Assembly (NCBI GenBank): GCA_036510655.1
Contig: DATCDQ010000098.1
Location: 1 to 64,000, forward strand
Direction: 5' to 3'
Origin: Rathayibacter_A sp036510655
GTDB taxonomy: Bacteria; Actinomycetota; Actinomycetes; Actinomycetales; Microbacteriaceae
DNA length: 64,000 nucleotides
A program made the position numbers and the translations under genes. How positions within the stretch are numbered: the first letter of the stretch is position 1; each line of letters starts with the position of its first letter. Positions 1 through 8,215 of the stretch are shown here, piece by piece. The notes under the pieces were generated by a model, which worked only from the letters and a program-made list of their open reading frames with translations, ran no database searches and was not told where the DNA came from.

Positions 1-2
1 AG

Positions 3-914
3 GCGGCGGAGATTCCCCTGGACTTGTTGTTCCGGTTGATCCGAGAGGCCGAAGCTCGCCTGGATCAAGACGGTGTGGCCCCGCGGGAGGAAGAACTCCG
101 GTCGGATCGCAGCGTGCACATTGTTCAACGCCGCAACGGGATGACCCGGATGATCGCGGAATTGGACCCCGAGAGTGCCGCACCGGTGAAAGCCGCGATC
201 GAAGCCGTCGTCACCCACACCCTCCGCGCCCGTCGCGACCAAGAACGCCGCAACCAGCAGCGCCGCGACGGTGCCGATGACGCGCAGATCGCCGACGCTG
301 ACACGGATGGGCCGTTGTTTGAGGATCTGCGGACGATTCCGCAGTTGCAGGCCGACGCGTTGACAATGATCGCCTCCCATGTTCTTGGTTGCGACCAGGT
401 CCCGGCCGCCCCGTCGACCACGTTGGTGGTGCGCGCCAACCTGGAAACCCTGATGGAGGGTGTCGGGTTCGGTCAGATCGACGGCATCGACCAACCCGTC
501 AGTGCCGGCACGATCCGCCGGCTCGCCGCCACCGCAGGAATCATCCCGATGGTGATGGGCACCGGCAGCATCCCGTTAGATCAAGGCCGGGCGGCCCGCC
601 TGTTCAGCCCCGCGCAACGCATCGCCCTCGGTGAACGGGATGGCGGCTGCGCGTGTTGCGGGTTAGACATCGCCTATACCCAAGCTCACCACATTGCCTG
701 GTGGAAACGCGACACCGGACCCACCAACCTGTCAAACGGGGTGATGTTATGCCCGCCCTGCCACGTCCGCACGCATAACGACGGCTGGATCATCCGAGTC
801 GATAAACACGGACACGTCTGGTTCACCCCACCACCCCACGTCGACCCCGACCAGAAACCCCGCCTCGGCGGCAAAGCACGCTACGGGCTCCCCGACCTCG
901 ACGCCACCGGATAA
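3..914 (+). CDS. DUF222/HNH endonuclease domain protein, 5'-truncated by the window edge
   Basis: The reading frame is open to the first base (codons for AAEIPLD precede the first possible TTG start at 24), so the N-terminus lies outside the window. The visible 300 residues hold the end of a DUF222 helical region, then a C-terminal HNH module: CACCG, then AHHI, then CPPCHVRTHN, giving two CxxC zinc-ligand pairs and the HH catalytic region. Family members are usually 400-550 residues, so roughly a third is missing. These proteins are multicopy in actinobacteria and are often assumed to be nucleases linked to mobile DNA, but their biological role is not established. The gene is convergent with smc. 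Confidence 0.85.
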   Translation, partial: AAEIPLDLLFRLIREAEARLDQDGVAPREEELRSDRSVHIVQRRNGMTRMIAELDPESAAPVKAAIEAVVTHTLRARRDQERRNQQRRDGADDAQIADADTDGPLFEDLRTIPQLQADALTMIASHVLGCDQVPAAPSTTLVVRANLETLMEGVGFGQIDGIDQPVSAGTIRRLAATAGIIPMVMGTGSIPLDQGRAARLFSPAQRIALGERDGGCACCGLDIAYTQAHHIAWWKRDTGPTNLSNGVMLCPPCHVRTHNDGWIIRVDKHGHVWFTPPPHVDPDQKPRLGGKARYGLPDLDATG

Positions 915-969
915 ACCAACGACGCCGCCCGGCACGCTGCCAAGCCGTGTGTGGCCGGGCAAGATGGCG

Positions 970-1004
970 CTTCGACTCCAGCGCGGCTCCTGAGCTTGTC
1001 GAAG
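970..1004. repeat. Palindromic CTTCGAC...GTCGAAG repeat between convergent genes
   Basis: Seven-base arms CTTCGAC (970-976) and GTCGAAG (998-1004) flank a core containing CCTGAGCTT. It lies in the 100-bp gap between the converging HNH and smc genes. The same arms and a related core recur inside smc (1714-1752), so this looks like one dispersed REP-like family. A second weak hairpin (GCCCGGC at 927-933, GCCGGGC at 954-960) just upstream may help terminate the HNH gene. Confidence 0.55.
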
Positions 1005-1015
1005 GACAGCGACTG

Positions 1016-4000
1016 TTACGAGTTCTGCATCCGCTCCTCAGACGCCACCCGCTGCCCGATGACGGCCGAAACACCGTCCTGGCGCATCGACACCCCATAG
1101 AGGGCATCCGCGATCTCCATCGTCCGCTTCTGGTGCGTAACGACGATCAGCTGGCTGGTCTCGCGCAGCGACTCGAAGATCGACAGCAACCGACCGAGGT
1201 TCGCATCATCCAACGCGGCTTCGACCTCGTCCATGATGTAGAACGGACTCGGCCGCGCCTTGAAGATCGCAATCAACAGTGCCACCGCAGCCAACGAACG
1301 CTCACCACCGGACAGCAGAGACAATCGCTCGATCTTCTTGCCCGCCGGCTTCACCGACACCTCGATACCCGTGGTCAGCATGTTCTCCGGGTCGGTCAAG
1401 AAGATACTGCCCGCCCCACCCGGGAACAACACCGGAAACACCTCGGCGAATGCCGCCCTGGTGTCTTCGAAGGCGTCGGAAAAGATCGACTCCATCTTGC
1501 CGTCGATCTCATCGATGATCGTCAACAGATCCTTGCGCGTGTTCGTCAGGTCAGTGAGTTGCTCCGTCAAAAACTTGTGCCTCTGCTCGAGCGCAGCAAA
1601 CTCCTCAAGTGCGAGCGGATTGACCCGTCCAAGCTGCGCGAACTTGCGCTCCGCCTTCTCCAACCGTTTCTGCTGCTGCTCGCGATTGAACGGGATACCT
1701 ACGGGCTCGGACACTTCGACGAGCTCAGCGACCGGATCTGAGGAAGTCGAAGGCACGGGAATCGTCGCATCATCCGCCGGAATCAACACATCGGGACCGT
1801 ACTCCGCGACGAGCACGTCCTCGACCAGCCCAAGGTCGCCACCGGCGCGCTCCAGCAGCCCCGAAAGATGCAGCTTCTTCTCGTAGATCTGCAACTCCAA
1901 CCCGTGCACGCTCTCGCTGATCGCCTGCAGGCGCTCCCGTTGGCCGGCCTCCTCACGGCGCAACGCCGTCAGCTCCTGGTTCTGCCCGGCCCGCTGCGCT
2001 TCCGCGACAGCCAGTTCGACTCTCGCCTGCGCGACCGATCGGTCGACGGAGTCCAGCACAGCGGGCAGCAACGCAATCACAGCGCTCGCTGCCTCGACTT
2101 GCCTATTGCGGATGACGGCGCGCCGCGCCGCCGCCTCGGCTGCAGCCCGCTCGGCCTCCAGTTGGCGCACGAGCGCATCGCCGCGCGCCTGTTCGGCTCG
2201 CACCCGTTCCTTTGCCGTCTCCAACGCCAATCGCGCCTCGACCTCGCGCTCCCGCACGGCCTCCAGTTCCGCAAACAGCGCGTCCCGCGCACCGACGTCG
2301 AGGATTGGCCGGGGTCTGGCCTGGACCGTCTCGAGAGCGGCCTTGGCCCGCTCGGCTGCACCCTCAGCATCCGCGACGCTTTCGCCGGCCACGGCAAGCG
2401 CGACGCGCAGCCGCTCCGACTCGGCGGCCGATGCCTCCACTTGAACCTTGAGCCGGTTCAGCAGCTCCGTCTGCGCCGCCAAAGAAGCGTCGAACTCTCG
2501 CAACGATGCCAGTGCACGGGTCGACTGCTCCTTCGCGACCTGATGGATGCCGCGCTGCTCGGCCAGCGCGAACTTCGCCCGGTCGATCAGCGAGAGCACC
2601 TCACCGTGTCGCTCCGCTGCCGCATCCCTGTCGGCGACCAGTTCCAACCGGCTGCGCTTGGCGCCGGATCCGCCGCGCAGCACGTAACGGCTGAGCACGT
2701 CGCCCGCCTTGGTGATCACGGTGACCGCGTTCGCGACCGCGTTCGCATTCATACCCGCATCGGCATCCGGCGTCTCGAGCGTCGCCCACACCGAGCGAGC
2801 GACCTCGAGGTCATCAGCGATCACCACCTGCGAGAGCAGTCCGAGCACCCCGGATGGCGCCGTCACGACACTGTTCGCCGCGATAGCCCCGCGAGGCAAC
2901 TGCTCGGCCGAGACGCCCTCAGCAGCGAATGTGCCCGCCGCGGCTGCGTTTCCGCCCGCATCCTCGGCCAACAGCAGTTCGACGCGACCCAACTCATCCG
3001 CTCGGGCTCGCTCCAGTGCGTCGATTCCGGCGGCACGATTCTCCGCAAGCACGGCGTCGGCGAGCGTGCCCAACGCGGCGGCGATCGCGGCCTCGAAGCC
3101 CGGCTTCACCTGCACGTGCTCTGCGACGAGACCGCGGATGCCGGGCAGCCGTGCTCCAACGAGCGCGCTCGACCCGTCCTTTTGATCCAGCGCGGAGGAC
3201 AATGCGCTCGTTCGCGCCGCGAGCGCGTCTCGCTCCCTCTCCAGCGTGTGCAGTTCCTCACGCAGCCGTTCGATCTCGCCCTCGGCCTCGAACACCTGCG
3301 CCTGCGCGAGTTCGTACGCCTCGTCGAGATCGTTTTCGCCGGCATCCGAGAGCGCGGCCTCGGCCTCAGCCGACGCGAACTGCGCGCGCGCCGCGTCGAG
3401 TCGCTCTGTCGCTGCATCGAGCGCGTTGCTCTGCCGCAACACTCCGCCGCGCACGGCGGCAAGACGCGATGCGGCGGCATCCGCTTGTCCGGCGAGTTTC
3501 GTGACCTCGAGGTCATGTTTGGAGACAAGAGCGCTCTGGGCGGCAATCTCCTCATCGAGCGCGTCGAGTCGGGTGCGTGCCGTGCCGGTTGCGGCGCGCC
3601 CGGCGTTCCATGCCGCATCCGCTTCTGTGACCGTCTCGAGCAGCCGTGCTGCTTCCTCTCGGGCGGCATCCACCATCTGCTGGCTCACTGTCACAGCAGC
3701 GTCACCGGATTCCGCCTGAGAGCCGAGCAGCGCGAGCCGCTGATTGGCGAGGGTGTACAGACCGCGCAGGCGCTCCTGCACCGACTCGAGGCCGAACGTA
3801 GTGCGGCGCGCGCCGTCAACGGCATCGGACACCTGCGCCTGCTCCAGGCGAGCGATGCGCAACTGCTTCTGCTCCAACTGCTCCTGCAGTACGATCCGCT
3901 CGCTGTGACGCTCGCTCTCGGAACGATTATGCGCATCGAGCGACCGTCGCAGCGACACGACCTCGTCCGCAAGCAGTCTGGCGCGGGCATCCCGCACGAT

Positions 4001-4660
4001 CGCTGCGATCGACTGGGCTTCGCGTGCGATCTCAGCCTGGTGCCCGAGCGGCTTGAGCTGCCTGCGGATCTCACCGGCCAGATCGCTGAGCCGAGTGAGA
4101 TTGGTCTGCATCGCATCCAGTTTGCGCAAGGTCTTCTCCTTGCGCCGACGATGCTTCAGGATGCCTGCGGCCTCTTCGATGAAGCCGCGCCGTTCCTCGG
4201 GCGACGCCCGCAGCACGGCATCCAGTTGTCCCTGCCCGACGATGACGTGCATCTCGCGGCCGAGGCCGGAGTCGCTGAGCAGTTCCTGCACATCCAGCAG
4301 CCGGCAGGACTGCCCGTTGATGGCGTATTCGCTGCCGCCGTTGCGGAACAGCGTGCGGCTGATCGTGACTTCAGAGTATTCGATCGGCAGGGCACCGTCG
4401 GCGTTGTCGATCGTGAGTGTGACTTCCGCACGGCCGAGCGGCCCGCGGCTGGACGTGCCGGCGAAGATGACGTCCTCCATCTTGCCGCCACGCAACGTCT
4501 TGACGCCCTGCTCACCCATCACCCAGGCGAGCGCGTCGACGACGTTCGACTTGCCCGACCCGTTTGGCCCGACCACACACGTGACACCGGGCTCGAACGC
4601 GAACGTGGTCGACTGAGCGAAGGACTTGAACCCCTTCAGGGTCAGGCTCTTCAAAAACAC
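1016..4660 (-). CDS. smc: Chromosome segregation SMC ATPase
   Basis: SMC is the core ATPase of the bacterial condensin-like complex (with ScpA/ScpB) that compacts and segregates the chromosome. The 1214-residue length is normal. The N-terminal head has Walker A GPNGSGKS at residues 31-38. Two long coiled coils surround a hinge near residues 495-640 (SSALVGARLPGIRGLVAEHV onward). The C-terminal head has the ABC signature LLSGGERSLAA and Walker B FYIMDEVEAALDDAN. The GTG start at 4660 is preceded by GGGGAGGG at good spacing. It ends the rnc-mutM-SDR-smc run, as in other actinobacteria. One odd point is a short DPVAELVEV segment near residue 975 encoded by a palindromic repeat. Confidence 0.97.
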   Translation of the reverse strand: MFLKSLTLKGFKSFAQSTTFAFEPGVTCVVGPNGSGKSNVVDALAWVMGEQGVKTLRGGKMEDVIFAGTSSRGPLGRAEVTLTIDNADGALPIEYSEVTISRTLFRNGGSEYAINGQSCRLLDVQELLSDSGLGREMHVIVGQGQLDAVLRASPEERRGFIEEAAGILKHRRRKEKTLRKLDAMQTNLTRLSDLAGEIRRQLKPLGHQAEIAREAQSIAAIVRDARARLLADEVVSLRRSLDAHNRSESERHSERIVLQEQLEQKQLRIARLEQAQVSDAVDGARRTTFGLESVQERLRGLYTLANQRLALLGSQAESGDAAVTVSQQMVDAAREEAARLLETVTEADAAWNAGRAATGTARTRLDALDEEIAAQSALVSKHDLEVTKLAGQADAAASRLAAVRGGVLRQSNALDAATERLDAARAQFASAEAEAALSDAGENDLDEAYELAQAQVFEAEGEIERLREELHTLERERDALAARTSALSSALDQKDGSSALVGARLPGIRGLVAEHVQVKPGFEAAIAAALGTLADAVLAENRAAGIDALERARADELGRVELLLAEDAGGNAAAAGTFAAEGVSAEQLPRGAIAANSVVTAPSGVLGLLSQVVIADDLEVARSVWATLETPDADAGMNANAVANAVTVITKAGDVLSRYVLRGGSGAKRSRLELVADRDAAAERHGEVLSLIDRAKFALAEQRGIHQVAKEQSTRALASLREFDASLAAQTELLNRLKVQVEASAAESERLRVALAVAGESVADAEGAAERAKAALETVQARPRPILDVGARDALFAELEAVREREVEARLALETAKERVRAEQARGDALVRQLEAERAAAEAAARRAVIRNRQVEAASAVIALLPAVLDSVDRSVAQARVELAVAEAQRAGQNQELTALRREEAGQRERLQAISESVHGLELQIYEKKLHLSGLLERAGGDLGLVEDVLVAEYGPDVLIPADDATIPVPSTSSDPVAELVEVSEPVGIPFNREQQQKRLEKAERKFAQLGRVNPLALEEFAALEQRHKFLTEQLTDLTNTRKDLLTIIDEIDGKMESIFSDAFEDTRAAFAEVFPVLFPGGAGSIFLTDPENMLTTGIEVSVKPAGKKIERLSLLSGGERSLAAVALLIAIFKARPSPFYIMDEVEAALDDANLGRLLSIFESLRETSQLIVVTHQKRTMEIADALYGVSMRQDGVSAVIGQRVASEERMQNS
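1714..1752. repeat. REP-like palindrome inside the smc coding region
   Basis: Arms CTTCGAC (1714-1720) and GTCGAAG (1746-1752) match those at 970-1004, and the core shares GAGCTCAG. Read in the smc frame it encodes roughly SSDPVAELVEVSEP near residues 970-983, in the coiled coil just before the C-terminal head. The reading frame is intact, which suggests the element was inserted and tolerated in a linker. Confidence 0.5.
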
Positions 4661-4769
4661 TCGGCGCCCTCCCCGCTCGCTCCCCGCGACACCTGGTTAT
4701 ACGGTACCGGACTCTGCTCACGCGGCCGCGCAGCCGCGCAGCGCGACGCGTCAACCGACGATCCGTTGC

Positions 4770-5675
4770 CTACAGGCGGAAACCGCCGTCACTCGTCAGC
4801 ACCTGCCCGACAACCCAGCGCCCCTCGTCGGTCGCCAGCCAACCGATGAGTCTGGCAGGATCGGTCGGTTCCCCGAAACGCCCGAACGGCGTCGTCTGCA
4901 GGTGCTCGTTGAGGTCGTCAAGCGGGCGATCGGTCGTCTCGACATCCAGATAGCCGGTATTCACCGGGCCGGGGTTAACAGTGTTGAGGATGATCCCGCG
5001 CGCGAGCAGTTCGCTCGCGACAGTCGGCGTGACACCGGCGAGCGCGGCTTTACTCGCGGCGTAGGCGACCTCACCCGGCATCGGCCCGTCCAACTGCCCG
5101 GAGGTCATCCAGATCACCCGTCCAGTCTCGAACTCGTCGAACGGGCCGCCGGAGGTCGGCCTCACGCCTGGCGCGGTTGGCGCGTTCACACCGTCGGGAG
5201 CGCTCTTCGCCGCATCCGAGAACTGTTCTGCGAATGCTCTCGTCAGCAACAGGGTCGAACGCGCGTTGACCTGCCAGTGGCCGTCCAGTCGCGCGGCAGT
5301 CATATCGAAGATCGAGCCGTCTCCACCGCTGCGCGCATGATTGCAGATGAGGATCCGCACGCGACCGACAGCGGCCGCAGCAGCGTCGATCACGCGCTGA
5401 GGCGTGCTCGGATCCGCCAGGTCCGCGCTGACGTCGCCGAATAGTGCGTCCGGATGCTGCGCCGCGCGTATGCCGTCGCGCACCGCATCGAGATCATCCG
5501 CGCCCCACGGCTGCGCCGCATCGTGCGTCGAATAGTGGTGAATGAACACGTTCGCACCGAGTTCGGCCAAACGCACGGCGATCGCGTAGCCGATCCCCCG
5601 CCGGCCGGACACACCGGCGACGAGTGCGGAGCGCCCCAGCAATGGGTACGCCGCGTTCGCGCCAGCCTCGGACAT
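4770..5675 (-). CDS. Short-chain dehydrogenase/reductase (SDR)
   Basis: A 301-residue classical-type SDR oxidoreductase; the substrate is unknown. The N-terminal Rossmann motif is AGVSGRRGIG. The catalytic set is Ser in WMTSGQLDG and Tyr/Lys in YAASK, and the protein ends with the usual GQVLTSDGGFRL. The NNAG element is replaced by CNHA, and a Pro/Gly-rich insertion of about 30 residues precedes the catalytic strand. The ATG at 5675 was chosen because it follows the mutM stop by two bases, whereas the longer frame would run through mutM. It is almost certainly cotranscribed with mutM and smc. Confidence 0.85.
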   Translation of the reverse strand: MSEAGANAAYPLLGRSALVAGVSGRRGIGYAIAVRLAELGANVFIHHYSTHDAAQPWGADDLDAVRDGIRAAQHPDALFGDVSADLADPSTPQRVIDAAAAAVGRVRILICNHARSGGDGSIFDMTAARLDGHWQVNARSTLLLTRAFAEQFSDAAKSAPDGVNAPTAPGVRPTSGGPFDEFETGRVIWMTSGQLDGPMPGEVAYAASKAALAGVTPTVASELLARGIILNTVNPGPVNTGYLDVETTDRPLDDLNEHLQTTPFGRFGEPTDPARLIGWLATDEGRWVVGQVLTSDGGFRL

Positions 5676-5677
5676 GA

Positions 5678-6616
5678 TCACGACTGTAGCAAGCGGGGCA
5701 CTCGCAGCCGCTGGCAGTGCGGGCAGAAATGCGATGACCGATTCATGAAGGCCTCGCGCACCAGCGCCCGCCCGCAGCGCGGGCACGGTTTGCCCTGTTG
5801 ACCGTAGGCGTTCAGGCTGTGCGAGAAGTAACCGGATGCCCCATTGACGTTCACGTATTGCGCGTCGAAGCTGGTGCCGCCTTCAGCCAGTGCCTTGGCC
5901 AGCACGAGCCGCGCCTCGGTCAGCAGTGCGCGAGCCTTTCGCCGGCTCAGCGTTGCTGCCGGCTGCGCGAAGTGGACGCGCGCCGCCCAGAGCGCCTCAT
6001 CCGCGTAAATGTTGCCGATCCCGCTGATCAGTGTCTGATCGAGCAGCGCCCTTTTGATCCCGGTGTTCTTGCCATGAAGCGACGCGAGGAACGCTGCATC
6101 CGAAAACGCTGGATCGAGCGGATCGCGCGCGATGTGCGCGACTTGGCTCGGCACGAGTGCGCGCGAGTCGCCCAACCCGCCAGGCGCTCCGTCCGACGTG
6201 TCGACGAGACGATCCACGGCCATCGAGCCGAAGATGCGCTGATCGACGAAGTGCAGCGCAAGTTCTCCGTGCTCCGGATGCTGCAGCATCAAGCGGATGC
6301 GCACGGGCCCGTCATCCGCAAGCGGCGCGCCGGCCTCGCGCAGCAGGACCTGCCCGCTCATCCCCAGGTGCACCAGCAGTGCAGAAAACGACGGACTTTC
6401 TTCGGGAGGGTCGGCCAACGGCAACCACAGGAACTTTCCCCGCCTCACCGCCGCACTGAACCGCTGCCCGGTCACCCGCGCGGCAAAGTCGCCTGCAGTC
6501 GGATCGTGTCGGCGCAGAGACCGCGCATCGAACACTTCGACAGAGGAGACCGTTGCACCGGTCACTGCGGGCGCAAGGCCCGCCCGCACGACTTCGACCT
6601 CAGGAAGTTCGGGCAT
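5678..6616 (-). CDS. mutM: Formamidopyrimidine-DNA glycosylase
   Basis: MutM/Fpg is a base-excision repair enzyme that removes 8-oxoguanine and formamidopyrimidines and nicks the abasic site. The protein (312 residues) starts MPELPEVEVV, giving the catalytic Pro2-Glu3. It carries the helix-two-turn-helix region (SGIGNIYADEALW) and ends in a CPRC-x16-CPHC zinc finger (residues about 282-305). Its ATG lies inside the 3' end of rnc (17-bp overlap), so translation is probably coupled. It belongs to the yceD-rpmF-rnc-mutM-SDR-smc operon. Confidence 0.96.
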   Translation of the reverse strand: MPELPEVEVVRAGLAPAVTGATVSSVEVFDARSLRRHDPTAGDFAARVTGQRFSAAVRRGKFLWLPLADPPEESPSFSALLVHLGMSGQVLLREAGAPLADDGPVRIRLMLQHPEHGELALHFVDQRIFGSMAVDRLVDTSDGAPGGLGDSRALVPSQVAHIARDPLDPAFSDAAFLASLHGKNTGIKRALLDQTLISGIGNIYADEALWAARVHFAQPAATLSRRKARALLTEARLVLAKALAEGGTSFDAQYVNVNGASGYFSHSLNAYGQQGKPCPRCGRALVREAFMNRSSHFCPHCQRLRVPRLLQS

Positions 6617-7316
6617 TCAACTGCGTCCACGCATCGAGCGCGGCCGCCATTTCGGCGTGTTTCTTGCTACTGCCTTCACCGGTCGCCGTGATCACGCCGG
6701 GTACGGTGACCGTGGCGCGGAACAGCTTGTTGTGGTCGGGTCCGGAATTAGTGACCTCGTAGCTCGGTGCGGAGGCACCGAGATGCGATGCCGCCTCCTG
6801 CAGGCTGGTCTTCGGGTCCATCGCGGCCCCGAACCGACTCGGGTCGTCGAGCAGCGGCTCAATCAGGCGTAGCACGAGCGACGTCGCGACGTCGCCGCCC
6901 TCACTGATGTAGGCCGCGCCGATGATCGCCTCGACCGTGTCTGCGAGGATCGACGACTTCTCAGCACCGCCGCTCTGTGCCTCGCCCCGACCCAGGCGCA
7001 GATACGCACCGAGTCCGATACCGCGAGCCACCTCGGCCAGAGCCACACTGCTGACCAGACCGGCCCGTCGCTTGGCGAGGTCGCCCTCGTCCAACGATGG
7101 ATGCGCGCGGTACAGCATCACCGTCACGGCCTGCCCGAGAATCGAATCGCCGAGGAACTCGAGTCGTTCGTTGTTCGGGATGCCACCGTGCTCGTACGCG
7201 TACGAGCGGTGCGTCAGCGCAAGCGTCAGCAGTTCGGTGTTGATAGCGACACCGAGGGTGCGCTGAAGGGCGTCCAGTTCGTGCGGGCGCTCGCGCGCGT
7301 CATCCTCCCCCGGCAT
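6600..7316 (-). CDS. rnc: Ribonuclease III
   Basis: RNase III cleaves double-stranded RNA in rRNA processing and mRNA turnover. The signature NERLEFLGDSILG carries the catalytic carboxylates, helped by ADTVEAIIGAAY. A C-terminal dsRNA-binding domain ends KKHAEMAAALDAW. The longer frame overlaps rpmF, so the ATG at 7316 was chosen. It sits 13 bp after the rpmF stop behind GGCAGGGCAGG and gives 238 residues, a usual length. Confidence 0.95.
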   Translation of the reverse strand: MPGEDDARERPHELDALQRTLGVAINTELLTLALTHRSYAYEHGGIPNNERLEFLGDSILGQAVTVMLYRAHPSLDEGDLAKRRAGLVSSVALAEVARGIGLGAYLRLGRGEAQSGGAEKSSILADTVEAIIGAAYISEGGDVATSLVLRLIEPLLDDPSRFGAAMDPKTSLQEAASHLGASAPSYEVTNSGPDHNKLFRATVTVPGVITATGEGSSKKHAEMAAALDAWTQLNARTS

Positions 7317-7329
7317 CCTGCCCTGCCGA

Positions 7330-7533
7330 TCAGACGTCGGCGACCTTGCGGCCCTTGTATTCCATGAACAGCGGGGTGCCCGCGGAGTCTTCGACAACCT
7401 TGGCGCGGTGCGGAAGACTGTAGGTTACCTTGCCGTTTTCGACGGTCTTGACGAGGGTGGGGACCTCAGCCTTCCACTGCGAACGGCGCGAATGCGTGTT
7501 CGAGCGGGACTTCTTCCGCTTCGGTACAGCCAT
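7330..7533 (-). CDS. rpmF: 50S ribosomal protein L32 (cysteine-free form)
   Basis: A 67-residue basic protein beginning MAVPKRKKSRSNTHSRRSQW, the conserved L32 N-terminus, and ending LFMEYKGRKVADV. It has no cysteine, so it is the zinc-independent form. Some actinobacteria switch between zinc-binding and zinc-free paralogues, but no second copy is visible here. It lies two bases after the yceD stop; the yceD-rpmF pair is broadly conserved in bacteria. Confidence 0.97.
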   Translation of the reverse strand: MAVPKRKKSRSNTHSRRSQWKAEVPTLVKTVENGKVTYSLPHRAKVVEDSAGTPLFMEYKGRKVADV

Positions 7534-7535
7534 GT

Positions 7536-8168
7536 CTATTTCTCTTCTCTGTTGTCAAAATCGGTGTTGTCAAAATCGGTGTTGTCAAAGCCTGGGTCGT
7601 AAGTGCCGGCAGTACCGACCGCACCTTCGGAAGCTGCAAACCCCGCGAGCGCAGACCAGCGTGGATCTGTGTCTTCTCGTGGTGAATAGTCGGGTGCGTC
7701 GGCCAGGCGTTCGCCCGTCTCGGGGTCGAGACCAGGGCAATCGGGTCGACATACCGGCTGAAACGGTAGTGCGAGGACCACCGCGTCTCTGACCAGAGGT
7801 TCAAGATCCACGTGGTCGTCGTGAACCTCAGAGTCAAAAGCTTCTCCAGAAGAATACGCGAAAAGTTCTTGGAAATCGACTTCGAGGGGCAGAGCGATGT
7901 CTCTCAGGCAACGTCCGCACTCTCCGACAGCCGTTGCAGAAGCCTCTGCGCTGACCAAGATTCCCTCATGGACCGACTCCATCCTGAGCCGCAGCTCGAG
8001 CGTGTCGCCCTCCGCAACAGCCACGAGCCCTTCGCCGAGCCGCTCCCCGACGACGATCGTCAACTCCTGTTCCCGCATTTCACCGGGCCGATGCATGAGA
8101 TCGTGAACGCCAATGACGAACGGGCTGCGCTTGTTGGCAGTCTGACTGCCGACTTTGTTGCTTGTCAC
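7536..8168 (-). CDS. YceD/DUF177 family protein, C-terminal tandem repeat
   Basis: A 210-residue YceD (DUF177) protein starting at GTG. YceD homologues sit next to rpmF across bacteria and have been linked to large-subunit or 23S rRNA accumulation. Two cysteine pairs are visible: GECGRC near residue 85 and CRPDC near residue 139. The C-terminus is unusual, with FDNTD repeated before the final FDNREEK; this is encoded by an exact 15-bp tandem repeat. Acidic tails are common in the family but exact repeats are not. Confidence 0.9.
   Translation of the reverse strand: MTSNKVGSQTANKRSPFVIGVHDLMHRPGEMREQELTIVVGERLGEGLVAVAEGDTLELRLRMESVHEGILVSAEASATAVGECGRCLRDIALPLEVDFQELFAYSSGEAFDSEVHDDHVDLEPLVRDAVVLALPFQPVCRPDCPGLDPETGERLADAPDYSPREDTDPRWSALAGFAASEGAVGTAGTYDPGFDNTDFDNTDFDNREEK
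7551..7589. repeat. 15-bp tandem repeat in the yceD 3' end
   Basis: The unit GTTGTCAAAATCGGT occurs at 7551-7565 and 7566-7580, with a partial third copy to 7589. It encodes the repeated FDNTD tail. The unit length is a multiple of three, so copy-number change would not shift the frame. Confidence 0.9.
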
Positions 8169-8215
8169 TGCACAATTCTACCTGGAGTGCGCGACGCCTA
8201 CCTGAAGCGCCGTCC

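Noticed and set aside
3..914. The HNH gene as evidence for a prophage or integrated element
   Set aside because: DUF222/HNH genes are common chromosomal repeats in actinobacteria and no integrase, terminase or attachment site is nearby.
1868..4849. A 993-codon plus-strand open frame
   Set aside because: It lies entirely antisense to smc, lacks domains and has the Arg/Leu-rich composition typical of high-GC shadow frames.
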